From VRUE01 sp963814915 (GTDB lineage: Bacteria; Actinomycetota; Thermoleophilia; Solirubrobacterales; 70-9), in assembly GCA_963814915.1 (NCBI GenBank), contig CAWFEI010000005.1:558001-622000 (forward strand): DNA of 64,000 bases. The letters run 5' to 3'. This document shows, piece by piece, positions 18,882 to 27,289 of the stretch. Position numbers and translations under genes: made by a program. The number at the start of each line of letters is the position of its first letter. The first letter of the stretch is position 1. The notes below the pieces were generated by a model. That model did no database searches. It had not been told where the DNA came from and worked only from the letters and a program-made list of their open reading frames with translations.

Positions 18882-20177
18882 TCATGGGTGCAGCTCGAAC
18901 TCGTGCTCGCCGACGCGGACGTCGTCGCCCGCTTCGAAGCCGGCGGCGCGCAGCGCCGCGACGACGCCGATCTCGTTGAGCCGCTGCTCCAGGTAGGCGA
19001 GCGCCTCTTCGTTCTTGAGGTCGTGGCGCTCGAAGAGCAGCTCGACCCCGCGGCCGAGCACGCGGTAGGCGCCGTCGCCCTCGCGTTGCACCGAGTAACC
19101 ACCCTCGCCGACCGGGCGGTAGACGCGGTGCTCAGCCTCGAATTCGGCTGCGCCGGTGCCCGCGCGCTCGGGCCGTGCCGCAATCGTCTCGGGCAGGCCG
19201 GAGAGGATCGCCCGCCGCAGCTTTTCGAGGCCCTCGCCGGTTGCGGCCGACACCGCCAGCGCGCCGCGGCCGCTGCTGTCGAGGCGCTCGCGCCACTCGG
19301 CGAGCGCCTCGTCCACCTGCGGGCCGGGCAGTAGATCGCGCTTGGAGAGGACGACAAGCTCAGGCACGTCCTCCAACCCTGCCCCGTAGGCAGAGAGCTC
19401 GCCCCGGACCGACTCGTAGTTGCCCCGCGGATCGCCCTCGGCCGGGGCCAGGTCGACGAGGTGGACGAGGATCGCGCAGCGCTCGACGTGGGCGAGGAAC
19501 TCGTGGCCGAGGCCCGCACCCTCGGCGGCGCCCTCGATCAGGCCGGGGATGTCGGCGACGACCGCCTGCCGGTCCTCGCCCTCGATCGTCCCCAACACCG
19601 GAGAGAGCGTCGTGAACGGGTAATCGCCGACCTTCGGCTCGGCCCGTGTCAGCCGCGCCAACAGCGAGGACTTGCCCGCGTTGGGCAGGCCGACCAGCCC
19701 CACGTCGGCCAGCAGCTTGAGGCGAACCTCGATCCACCCCTCCTCGCCCGAGGTCCCCTTCTCCGCGAACCGCGGCGCCTGCCTGGTCGAGGTCGCGTAG
19801 CGCTTGTTCCCGTGCCCCCCGCGACCACCATGAGCGACCACGGCCCGCTGCCCGACCTCGACCAGGTCGATGCGGCTCCCGTCGACGGCTTCTGCCTGCG
19901 TCCCGGCGGGCACGGCGATCGCCAACTCCTCTCCCCGGGCACCGTGCCGGTTCGACCCTTCCCCATGCTTTCCACGCTGAGCCCGAAAGTGCCGACTGCC
20001 CCGCAGAGCCCCCAAATCGCGCCGCGACGCATCGCAAACCAGCACCACGTCCCCCCCATGCCCACCATCGCCGCCATCCGGCCCACCACGAGGAACATGA
20101 GCCTCCCGCCTGAAGCTCACAGCCCCATTGCCGCCAGCCCCACCTTCAACCCAAATCTTCGCGCGATCGTCCATCAA
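18882..20177 (-). CDS. obgE: Obg-family GTPase ObgE/CgtA
   Basis: 431 residues with three domains. The glycine-rich Obg fold comes first (WVEGGAGGNGAVSFRREAHVPRGG), then the G domain with GLPNAGKSSLLARL (P-loop), DIPGLIEGAAEGAGLGHEFLAH (G3) and LSKRDLL (G4). The OCT domain (HRVYRPVGEGGYSVQREGDG) follows, with a short family-specific tail ending GEHEFELHP. It functions in late 50S assembly and stress control. It lies downstream of rplU-rpmA, the standard order, across a 156-base spacer that holds a large inverted repeat. Confidence 0.97.
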   Translation of the reverse strand: MMDDRAKIWVEGGAGGNGAVSFRREAHVPRGGPDGGDGGHGGDVVLVCDASRRDLGALRGSRHFRAQRGKHGEGSNRHGARGEELAIAVPAGTQAEAVDGSRIDLVEVGQRAVVAHGGRGGHGNKRYATSTRQAPRFAEKGTSGEEGWIEVRLKLLADVGLVGLPNAGKSSLLARLTRAEPKVGDYPFTTLSPVLGTIEGEDRQAVVADIPGLIEGAAEGAGLGHEFLAHVERCAILVHLVDLAPAEGDPRGNYESVRGELSAYGAGLEDVPELVVLSKRDLLPGPQVDEALAEWRERLDSSGRGALAVSAATGEGLEKLRRAILSGLPETIAARPERAGTGAAEFEAEHRVYRPVGEGGYSVQREGDGAYRVLGRGVELLFERHDLKNEEALAYLEQRLNEIGVVAALRAAGFEAGDDVRVGEHEFELHP

Positions 20178-20222
20178 GAGGAGATTAGAAGCTCACGCAC
20201 GAGGTCCACCGGGGTAGACGCA

Positions 20223-20325
20223 GAGGGACGGATACCCCTCCCATGGAGGCTCCTGGACGTGCGCCTGAGCCCAGGTCCGCGACTCAGCTGCGCGACGGTC
20301 TCCAGGGGAGGGGTATCCGTCCCTC
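20223..20325. repeat. Large inverted repeat / foldback between rpmA and obgE
   Basis: Arms 20223-20242 and 20306-20325 are perfect 20-bp complements (GAGGGACGGATACCCCTCCC with its reverse complement). After one mismatch five more pairs form (20244-20248 with 20300-20304), giving a 25-pair stem. The 51-base apex has a further partial stem (CTGAG with CTCAG). The element fills most of the 156-base rpmA-obgE spacer. It could attenuate transcription into obgE, stabilise the upstream mRNA, or be a palindromic mobile repeat. The sequence alone does not decide. Confidence 0.7.
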
Positions 20326-20333
20326 CCGCGCGG

Positions 20334-20585
20334 CTAGTCAGACAGGACCGAGATAGTCCGACCCTTGCGCGCCTGCTTGAACTCAACCGTCCCCGCCTGG
20401 GTGGCGAAGATCGTGTGATCGCGGCCGAGGCCGACGCCATCGCCGGGCCAGAAGCGGGTGCCGCGCTGGCGGACGATGATCTCGCCGCCGGAGACCTTCT
20501 GGCCGGCGAAGACCTTGACCCCGAGCATGTTGGGGTTGGATTCGCGGCCGTTGCGGCTGGAGCCGAGTCCTTTCTTATGCGCCAT
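20334..20585 (-). CDS. rpmA: 50S ribosomal protein L27
   Basis: 83-residue basic protein beginning MAHKKGLGSSRNGRESN, with the central GGEIIVRQRGTRFWPGDGVGLGRD and RTISVLSD ending typical of L27, whose N-terminus reaches the peptidyl-transferase centre. There is no Firmicutes-style cleavable N-terminal extension. Its start overlaps the rplU stop by 11 bases, indicating coupled translation. Confidence 0.97.
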   Translation of the reverse strand: MAHKKGLGSSRNGRESNPNMLGVKVFAGQKVSGGEIIVRQRGTRFWPGDGVGLGRDHTIFATQAGTVEFKQARKGRTISVLSD

Positions 20586-20964
20586 CGTCGTCCTTTTTAG
20601 CAGCCGCTTTGGGCTTGGCTGCTTTGTCGGCTTTCGCCGCCGCTTTGCGGGCGCCCATCTTGAGCTCCGTGACCTCGAGACGGGTCAGCTCGGAGCGGTG
20701 TCCGGCCTTGCGCCGGTAGCCCTTCTTGGGCTTGTATTTGAAGACCTTGATCTTCGGGCCGCGCAGGTGCTCGGAGACCTTCGCCTCGACTTTGACCTTC
20801 TCGAGCTCTTTCGGCGCCGCGACGATCTCCTTGTCGCGGAACAGCACGGGGCGGAGGGCGACCACGTCGCCCTCACCGGCATTCAGCCGATCGACGAGCA
20901 GGGAAGTGCCCTTCTCGACCTTGTACTGCTTGCCACCGCTCTCTATGACCGCGTAGGTGCTCAT
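20575..20964 (-). CDS. rplU: 50S ribosomal protein L21 with Lys/Ala tail
   Basis: 129 residues. The first ~100 match L21 (YAVIESGGKQYKVEKG, KVFKYKPKKGYRRKAGHR), which binds 23S rRNA. The last ~28 residues are a Lys/Ala-rich extension (ARKAAAKADKAAKPKAAAKK, then DDDGA) beyond the usual L21 length; such tails recur in high-GC actinobacteria. The start overlaps the upstream ribonuclease stop by 4 bases, so rne-rplU-rpmA are translationally linked. Confidence 0.95.
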   Translation of the reverse strand: MSTYAVIESGGKQYKVEKGTSLLVDRLNAGEGDVVALRPVLFRDKEIVAAPKELEKVKVEAKVSEHLRGPKIKVFKYKPKKGYRRKAGHRSELTRLEVTELKMGARKAAAKADKAAKPKAAAKKDDDGA

Positions 20965-22724
20965 CTGGCGGCGGCGGATTCTAGAGCGTCTGACTCCGCG
21001 CCGTTGCTCCCCGGGTCGCCGAGCAGCGATGCGACCGCGGCGGCGCGTTCCACCTGCTCGATCCGCACCATCTTGCGGTCGCCGACGAAACGCCCGCCGC
21101 CGCTGACGCTGACGATGTAGGAGTCGATCCTGGCGATCGCGTCGTCGGCGTTGTACATGTGCGGCTCCTCGATCTTCACCAGCACCTCCTCGCCGACCTT
21201 GAAGGGCAGCGCCCGCTCCTCGATCTGGGCGCGGCTGCCGGCTTCGATCAGCGTGAACGTGTCGATCGAGAGCGCGTCACCGCCCTCGAAGTGGAACTGC
21301 TTGCCGGTTTCCTCCTCGAGCTCGGAGAGGCCGCTGTCCTCCGCGATCAGCTCGGCGGCGACCTTTGGGTTGACGCGCAGCAGGAACGCCTCCGCGTCGC
21401 CCTGGTCGGCCGCCATCTCGCGCATCTGCCGCAGCCCCTCCAGGGCCACCGTCTCGGCCGAGAGCACGACGCCCTCGCCCTCGCAGGTCGGGCACGGCGA
21501 GGTGAGGATCTCGCGCACGCCGTCGGTGATGTTCTGGCGGGTCATCTCGACCAGGCCGAGCGGCGAGACCTCGACCACGTAGCTCTTCGACTTGTCGGCG
21601 TCAAGTGCCTTGCGCAGGGTCTTGAGGACTTTGTCTCGGTTCTTTGCCCGTGCCATGTCGATGAAGTCGATGACGATGATGCCGCCGATGTCGCGCAGGC
21701 GCAGCTGGCGCACGACCTCGTCGGCCGCCTCGGTATTGACCTTGGTGATCGTTTCCTCGAGGCCGCCCTTGCCGCGGCCGGTGAAGCTGCCGCTGTTGAC
21801 GTCGATCACGGTCAGCGCCTCGGTGTAGTCGATGATCAGGTAGCCGCCCGAGGGCAGGTCAACCCGCCGCACCAGGGTCGATTCGATCTCCTTGTCGATC
21901 TCCCATTTCTCCAGCAGCGGCTTCTTGCCCTCGTACAGCTCGACTTTCTCGACCAGCTCCGGCGCGGTGCGCTGGAAGAACCCCGTTACGCGTTCGAGCT
22001 GCTTGGGCGAGTCGATCACGGCTTTTTCGAAGTCCGAGAGGAAGACGTCGCGCAGCACCCGCACCGGCAGATCCTGCTCTTGGAAGACGAGGCCCGGGGC
22101 CTTGATCTTCTCGGTGCGGCCGTCGAGCACCTCGTGCAGCTTGTGCAGATAGCCGATCTCCCGCACGAAGTCGGATTTTTTCGCTCCGTGGGCGGCGGTG
22201 CGGACGATCAGGCCGCCCGGGCCCTTGTAGGTGCGATCGACCATCTTGCGCAGCCGGTCGCGCTCGGAGTCAGACAGGCGGCGGCTGACACCGACGCCGC
22301 TTCCCTGCGGGGCAAAGACGAGGTAGCGCCCCGCGATCGAGATGTTCATCGAGAGCCGGGCGCCCTTCGACTTGAGCGGGTCCTTGACTACCTGGACGAG
22401 GATCTCCTGACCGGACTTGATCAGTTCTGTGATCTTGCGGCCACTGCCGCGCCCGCGCTTCGGAGCCTGTTCGCCGTTGGGCAGGACAATCTCGTCGACG
22501 TGCAGGAAGCCGTTGCGCTCGAGGCCGATGTCGACGAAGGCGGCCTCCATGCCGGCCAGGACATTGTCGACCTTGCCCTTGTAGATGTTGCCGACGATCG
22601 ACCGCCGGCCGCGGCGCTCGATGTAGAGCTCCGCCACGTTGCGTTTGCCGCCTTTGGTCTTCGACTCGAGGACGGCGACACGGGTCTCGCCACGATCGGC
22701 GGACACCAGGATGGTTTTCTTCAT
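20961..22724 (-). CDS. Ribonuclease E/G family protein
   Basis: 587 residues. An S1 RNA-binding domain lies near residues 35-130 (IVGNIYKGKVDNVLAGMEAAFVDIG), then the RNase E/G catalytic domain with the metal-binding aspartates in LTVIDVNSGS and GGIIVIDFIDM, and the Zn-link CPTCEGEG. The C-terminus has a second beta-rich nucleic-acid-binding-like module (VGEEVLVKIEEPHMYN) followed by a short tail, in place of the long degradosome scaffold of E. coli RNase E. It initiates mRNA decay and rRNA processing. It leads the L21-L27 unit. Confidence 0.94.
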   Translation of the reverse strand: MKKTILVSADRGETRVAVLESKTKGGKRNVAELYIERRGRRSIVGNIYKGKVDNVLAGMEAAFVDIGLERNGFLHVDEIVLPNGEQAPKRGRGSGRKITELIKSGQEILVQVVKDPLKSKGARLSMNISIAGRYLVFAPQGSGVGVSRRLSDSERDRLRKMVDRTYKGPGGLIVRTAAHGAKKSDFVREIGYLHKLHEVLDGRTEKIKAPGLVFQEQDLPVRVLRDVFLSDFEKAVIDSPKQLERVTGFFQRTAPELVEKVELYEGKKPLLEKWEIDKEIESTLVRRVDLPSGGYLIIDYTEALTVIDVNSGSFTGRGKGGLEETITKVNTEAADEVVRQLRLRDIGGIIVIDFIDMARAKNRDKVLKTLRKALDADKSKSYVVEVSPLGLVEMTRQNITDGVREILTSPCPTCEGEGVVLSAETVALEGLRQMREMAADQGDAEAFLLRVNPKVAAELIAEDSGLSELEEETGKQFHFEGGDALSIDTFTLIEAGSRAQIEERALPFKVGEEVLVKIEEPHMYNADDAIARIDSYIVSVSGGGRFVGDRKMVRIEQVERAAAVASLLGDPGSNGAESDALESAAAR

Positions 22725-22778
22725 TTGTGTTTCAGCTCAGTTCAGATAGGTACGCATGGCCAGGTCCCATTCAAGGGG

Positions 22779-23975
22779 TCACCAGGCGAACCTGCCTTTC
22801 TGGCTGAGGCGCGCTTGCATGTGGATGCTCTGAAGCACTCCCAAGGCGAGGAGGGTCGCCAGCACTGACGATCCCCCGTAGCTCATCAGGGGCAGGGGAA
22901 TCCCGGTGATCGGCATGATCCCCAGGTTCATTCCAACGTTGACGAAGACCTGAAACAGCAGCATGGCGGCGATGCCGCCCGCCACGAGGGTCCCGTATGA
23001 GTTCTTCGAGAGCGTCACGATCCGCAGCGCCCGCCAGATCAGCAGGGCGTATAGGGATAGGACGAACGCGGCGCCGAGAAATCCGTAGCGCTCACCGATC
23101 ACCGCAAAGATGAAGTCGGTGTGCCGCTCGGGGACGAAGTCGAGCCGCGTCTGGGTGGCCCGATCGCCCCGCCCGGTTTTCTCTCCGGAGCCGATTGCGA
23201 TCTTGGCCTGGTTCTGCTGGTAGCCCGCGTCGCCGGGGTCCTCGCTCGGATGCGTGAAGGAAGTCAGCCTTTCTTGCTGGTATTCCTTCAACACGGGCGT
23301 CCCGACTGCGGGAGCGACCACGAGAACGAGGGCCACGAGTGCGGCGAGGGCCGCGCCGATCACCGCGAAGTGCGTCCAGCGGACGCCCCCCACGTACATC
23401 ACGGCGAGGGTGATTGCCCCGTACACCAGGGAGGTGCCGAGGTCCGGCTGCAAGAAGACGAGCGCAGCCGGGGCGAAGCCGAGGCAGAGGTAGCGCACCG
23501 TGCGCTGCCGTGCCGAGCCCCGCCGGGCGCCATCGATGACGAAGCCGGCAAGCGCCAGAACGAGCAGAAGCTTGCCCAGCTCCGATGGCTGGAAGCTGAA
23601 GAAGGGCAGGTCGAACGAGCGTCGCGAGCCGCGCGCGGCGAAGCCGAAGACGAAGACGAGCGAGACGCTGACGCAGAGGAAGGTGTAGATGCCGACGCGC
23701 AGCTCGCGGAAGCGCGAGTAGTCGACCCGGGCGAGCAGGTACATCCCGATCAGGCCCAGCGCGGCGTAGATCGTCTGCCGGTCGACGTAGTAGCCCGGGT
23801 TGCCGGGCACGTCGTGCGCCGTCGCCTGGCCGAGCACGAAGACGCTGAAGGCGACGAGGCCGAGCGCGGCAAGGCCGAGCGGGGCGTCCATGTACGGGAG
23901 GCCGAGGCGCTCGGCGATGCCCGGTCGCAGGGCGAACGGCTCGGGGCGGGCGCGGCGGGTGCGAGTCGCGTACAT
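22779..23975 (-). CDS. rodA: Rod-shape SEDS glycosyltransferase RodA
   Basis: 398-residue SEDS-family membrane protein with about ten spans. Family markers include FFSFQPSELGKLLLVLALA, FLQPDLGTSLVYGAI, and near the C-terminus GMNLGIMPITGIPLPLMSYGGSS. RodA polymerises lipid II glycan strands in the elongasome. The ATG overlaps the PBP2 stop by one base (TGATG), placing it in the mreBCD-mrdA-rodA unit, which favours RodA over the divisional FtsW. Confidence 0.95.
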   Translation of the reverse strand: MYATRTRRARPEPFALRPGIAERLGLPYMDAPLGLAALGLVAFSVFVLGQATAHDVPGNPGYYVDRQTIYAALGLIGMYLLARVDYSRFRELRVGIYTFLCVSVSLVFVFGFAARGSRRSFDLPFFSFQPSELGKLLLVLALAGFVIDGARRGSARQRTVRYLCLGFAPAALVFLQPDLGTSLVYGAITLAVMYVGGVRWTHFAVIGAALAALVALVLVVAPAVGTPVLKEYQQERLTSFTHPSEDPGDAGYQQNQAKIAIGSGEKTGRGDRATQTRLDFVPERHTDFIFAVIGERYGFLGAAFVLSLYALLIWRALRIVTLSKNSYGTLVAGGIAAMLLFQVFVNVGMNLGIMPITGIPLPLMSYGGSSVLATLLALGVLQSIHMQARLSQKGRFAW

Positions 23976-25846
23976 CAGCCCGGGCTGCCGCCGTTTTCGC
24001 CGGCTTCGCCGGAGCTGTGCTTGTCGAAATACGCTTCCAGAATCTGCAGCGCGGCGGGGGCCGCCGATTCGGCTCCGAAGCCGCCTTCCTCGATCGTCAC
24101 CGCCGTCACGATACGGGGATTCGGATACGGGGCGAGCACGATGTACCAGGACTGGTCTTCGTGGCCGACCCGCTGGGCGGTTCCGGTCTTGCCCGCGACG
24201 GGTACCGGAAAGTTGCCGAAGACGGCGTATGAGGTGCCGCCGGGCGCCTGCGCGGCGTCGTGCAGCCCTGCCAGGATCACGTTCGCGCTTTCTTCTTTGA
24301 ACTTGACGTGACGGCGTGGTTCGGGCTCGAATTCACGCTCCACCCGGCCCGCCGCGTCGTCGACCTCGAGCCCGACGTGCGGGGTGACGACGGTGCCGCC
24401 GTTGGCCAGGGTCGCGTAGGAGATCGCCATCTGCAGCGGGTTGGTCTGCAGATCGCCCTGGCCGGTCGCCAGCTGGATGTTGTCGCCGGCCGACCAAGGC
24501 CGTTCTTCGGCGAGGCCTTCGGCGGCGAGCTTGTCGCGCCACTGCTTGGTCGGCAGCAGGCCGACTTCGGCCCCGGGGATGTCGATCCCCGTCGGCCGGC
24601 CGATCCCGAGCTTGTGCGCCCAGCGCTGCAGCTGGCCGGTGTCCCACATGTCGAAGCCGAGCGTGTAGAAGAAGACGTCGGAAGAGACCTGCAGCGCCGG
24701 CACCAGGGTCAGCGCGCCATAGGAGGCGCCGCCGGCGTTCTGGAAGCTCTGGCCGCCGACCGTGAAAGTGCCGCCGTCTTCGATCACCGAGCTCGGAGTG
24801 ATCACTCCGCCTTCCAGCGCCGCCAAGGCGGTGATGAGCTTGAACGTCGAACCGGTCGGGTACAGGCCGGCGATCGCCCGGTCGGTGATTGGCGCCGCCA
24901 CAGGGTCGCGGTACAGCGAGTTGACCTCGGCTTGGCTCGGTTCGATCAGTGCGCTCGGATCGAAGGTCGGGAAGGAGCCGAGCCCGAGCAGTTCGCCGCT
25001 GCGCACGTCCATCGTGACGAAGCCGCCGGGCAGCCCGCGGGCGGCAAGCGCCGCTTCGCCGGCTTCCTGCACGGATGAGTCGATCGAGAGCTTGAGGTTG
25101 TCGCCGGGGACGGGAGGCTGTGAGACGAGCTGCCCGTTACGGGTCGGCTGACCGAGCGCGTCAACCTGGATCCGGGTCAATCCGGGCCTGCCACGCAGGA
25201 AGCTGTCGTAGGTGTCCTCGACCCCGTCTTGGCCGATTTGGTCGCCGGGCTGTAGGCCGCGGTACCGGCGTTCTTCGAGCTGTTCTTCGGAGACCTCGCC
25301 GACGTTGCCGACGATGTGGGCGGCGAGCGTTGCGTGCGGGTAGCGGCGCACGAAGACCCGTTGCACGGTTACCCCGGGGAAGCGGTCCTGGTTCTCCTTC
25401 AGGTAGTAGACGAGGTAGTCGCCGACGTCGCGACGCACGGTGACCGGGGCGCTCGGGGCGACCAGCAGCTCTTCGTGGATCGTCTTGCGAAGCTTGTGTG
25501 GGGTCGTGTGGATCAGGCCCGCCAGCCGGGTCAGCTCGCCGCGGCGCCGGCGCTCTTCGAGGGGCAGCTTGCGCGGGTTGATCTGCAGGGCCAGGCTGGT
25601 GCGGTTGGCGACGAGGATCTTGCCGTTGCGGTCGAGGATCTCTCCGCGCGGGGCGCTGACCCTGAACTCGCGGGTGCGGTTGTTGTTCGCTTCGGCGACG
25701 TACGCTTCGCCGTTCAGCACCTGCAGGAACCAGAGCCGGAAGAAGAGTACGCCGAAGAGCGCCAGCGCCACGCCGCCGAAGAGGGCGATGCGCAAGGCCA
25801 GCCTGTTGCCCATCTGCGGGCCGAGCTGATCGGATCGCCTGTACAC
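23975..25846 (-). CDS. mrdA: Penicillin-binding protein 2 (elongasome transpeptidase)
   Basis: About 623 residues: a membrane anchor (LALRIALFGGVALALFGVLFF), a dimerisation domain (APRGEILDRNGKILVANR) and a transpeptidase domain with the active-site SxxK in YPTGSTFKLITAL, the second motif as VSSDVFFYTLG, and KTG in VAGKTGTAQ. It cross-links glycan made by RodA. I chose the GTG at 25846, which has AGGGG at the preceding mreD stop; the ATG at 25813, just before the anchor, lacks a ribosome site. Longer in-frame extensions run through mreD and are artefacts. Confidence 0.93.
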   Translation of the reverse strand: MYRRSDQLGPQMGNRLALRIALFGGVALALFGVLFFRLWFLQVLNGEAYVAEANNNRTREFRVSAPRGEILDRNGKILVANRTSLALQINPRKLPLEERRRRGELTRLAGLIHTTPHKLRKTIHEELLVAPSAPVTVRRDVGDYLVYYLKENQDRFPGVTVQRVFVRRYPHATLAAHIVGNVGEVSEEQLEERRYRGLQPGDQIGQDGVEDTYDSFLRGRPGLTRIQVDALGQPTRNGQLVSQPPVPGDNLKLSIDSSVQEAGEAALAARGLPGGFVTMDVRSGELLGLGSFPTFDPSALIEPSQAEVNSLYRDPVAAPITDRAIAGLYPTGSTFKLITALAALEGGVITPSSVIEDGGTFTVGGQSFQNAGGASYGALTLVPALQVSSDVFFYTLGFDMWDTGQLQRWAHKLGIGRPTGIDIPGAEVGLLPTKQWRDKLAAEGLAEERPWSAGDNIQLATGQGDLQTNPLQMAISYATLANGGTVVTPHVGLEVDDAAGRVEREFEPEPRRHVKFKEESANVILAGLHDAAQAPGGTSYAVFGNFPVPVAGKTGTAQRVGHEDQSWYIVLAPYPNPRIVTAVTIEEGGFGAESAAPAALQILEAYFDKHSSGEAGENGGSPG

Positions 25847-25854
25847 AACAGCCC

Positions 25855-26403
25855 CTAGACGCCCAACACGGTCGGCTGGCGGCGCCGGGTCACCGTCGGG
25901 TCGTCGACCAGCGCCGGGCGCAGCGCCCGCCGCAGGCCGAAGTAGATCGGCCAGGCCAGGAAGAAGGCGTAGATGCTCTTCAACAGCATGTCGCGCACGA
26001 TCAGCGGGCTGACCGGGGCGTCGACGCCGAGCATCACCTGCACGATCGCAAAGCCGAGCTCGGCGACCAGGGTCAGCGCCATGCAGATCAACGGCGGCAG
26101 CAGGGCGCTGTGGATGTCGAAGCGCTCGCGGAAGAGCCCTGCCAGATAGCCGGCGCCGAGCAGCACCAGCGAGGAGCCTCCGAGCGGCACGACGAGCAGG
26201 CAATCGACCAGGAAGCCGAGCGAGAAGCCGGCGACGGCGCCGCTCAGGCTGCCGCCGAGCAGGCCGAGCGAGACGACCACCGCGGGCAGGATGTCGGCAC
26301 TGGTGTGCAGCAGCTCGACCCGCGAGAAGAAGGAGAGCTGCAGCAGCACCGCGAGAACCGCGATCGCGGCCAGGCGGGCGAAGATCTTCGGCGTCACGAT
26401 CAT
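25855..26403 (-). CDS. mreD: Rod shape-determining protein MreD
   Basis: 182 residues with five to six hydrophobic segments. It is a small membrane partner of MreC in the elongasome. Recognised mainly by position and by the LGGSLSGAVAGFSLGFLVDCL segment typical of MreD, then VVPLGGSSLVLLGAGYLAG. The start overlaps the mreC stop by 4 bases. MreD sequences diverge strongly, so the name rests on both features and synteny. Confidence 0.9.
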   Translation of the reverse strand: MIVTPKIFARLAAIAVLAVLLQLSFFSRVELLHTSADILPAVVVSLGLLGGSLSGAVAGFSLGFLVDCLLVVPLGGSSLVLLGAGYLAGLFRERFDIHSALLPPLICMALTLVAELGFAIVQVMLGVDAPVSPLIVRDMLLKSIYAFFLAWPIYFGLRRALRPALVDDPTVTRRRQPTVLGV

Positions 26404-27251
26404 CCGCGCGAGCCCCCGGTCAAAATCTGGACCAAGTCGAGGTTGGCGATGTCGGCATAGGGTCGCAGGTGGGCCTGCTGGCTGGCCTCCTGCTCGGCGA
26501 TCGGGGCGCTCGTCACCTCACCGACCGGCAGGCCCGGGGGGAAGAGCGAGGCGATGCCCTGCGCCCGCCAGCCCGAGGTGACGACCGCTTGCCCGCGGTG
26601 GACATCCTTGGTCGAGTCGATGAAGTCGAGGATCAGGTCTTCGGGATCGCCGACGTCGGGGCTGATCACGCCCTGCACCCCACCCGGCACGACCTTCGCC
26701 GAGACAGCGCTGGTGTGGTCGGTGATCAGTGTGACCTGGGCCGAGCCGCCCTGGACCGAGGCGACCCGGCCGACCAGGCCGTCGCCGCTGACCACCGGGT
26801 CGTCGACCTTCACCCCGTCGCCCGAGCCGGCATCGACGATCGCCTTCGAGTTCCAGACGGTCGGGGAGCGGCCGATCACCCTCGCCGTCACCGGTTCGTA
26901 TGGCGATTCCGCCAACGCCGGGCCGCTGTCGAGGCCGACCAGCTTGCGCAGCTGCGCGTTCTCCTGCAGCGCCTCCTGACCGGCGACCGCCTGCTTGCGC
27001 GTCGTCGCCAGCTCGTCCTTGAGCCGGCTGTTTTCTCCGCGCGCATCGAAGGTCTTGTCGAACCAGCCGATCGTGTCGCGGGCGGGCTTCAGCGCCCGAT
27101 CGGCGACCGCCTGCAGCGGGCTGAAGATCGTGCTCACCCCGCGCTGCAATCCCCCCGAGCTCTGCCCGTAGGTGATCGTCAGCAACAGGAAGGAGCCGAT
27201 GATGAGGAGGGTTAGTACCGCCCTACGGCGGCGTACTTGCTTGCGGTACAC
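26400..27251 (-). CDS. mreC: Rod shape-determining protein MreC
   Basis: 283 residues: a basic N-terminus, one membrane span (VLTLLIIGSFLLLTITYGQ), a coiled coil around residues 65-105 (GENSRLKDELATTRKQ) and a beta-rich periplasmic domain (VTARVIGRSPTVWNSKAIVDAG, DDPVVSGDGLVGRV, LITDHTSAVSA). It bridges cytoplasmic MreB with the PBP2-RodA synthase. It lies 38 bases downstream of mreB. Confidence 0.94.
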   Translation of the reverse strand: MYRKQVRRRRAVLTLLIIGSFLLLTITYGQSSGGLQRGVSTIFSPLQAVADRALKPARDTIGWFDKTFDARGENSRLKDELATTRKQAVAGQEALQENAQLRKLVGLDSGPALAESPYEPVTARVIGRSPTVWNSKAIVDAGSGDGVKVDDPVVSGDGLVGRVASVQGGSAQVTLITDHTSAVSAKVVPGGVQGVISPDVGDPEDLILDFIDSTKDVHRGQAVVTSGWRAQGIASLFPPGLPVGEVTSAPIAEQEASQQAHLRPYADIANLDLVQILTGGSRG

Positions 27252-27289
27252 GGCGTAGACCTAAGTTTGGCGCTTTGTATGAACGGCGG

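Noticed and set aside
21159..22868. 569-codon plus-strand open frame
   Set aside because: Antisense to the RNase E/G gene with no domain features.
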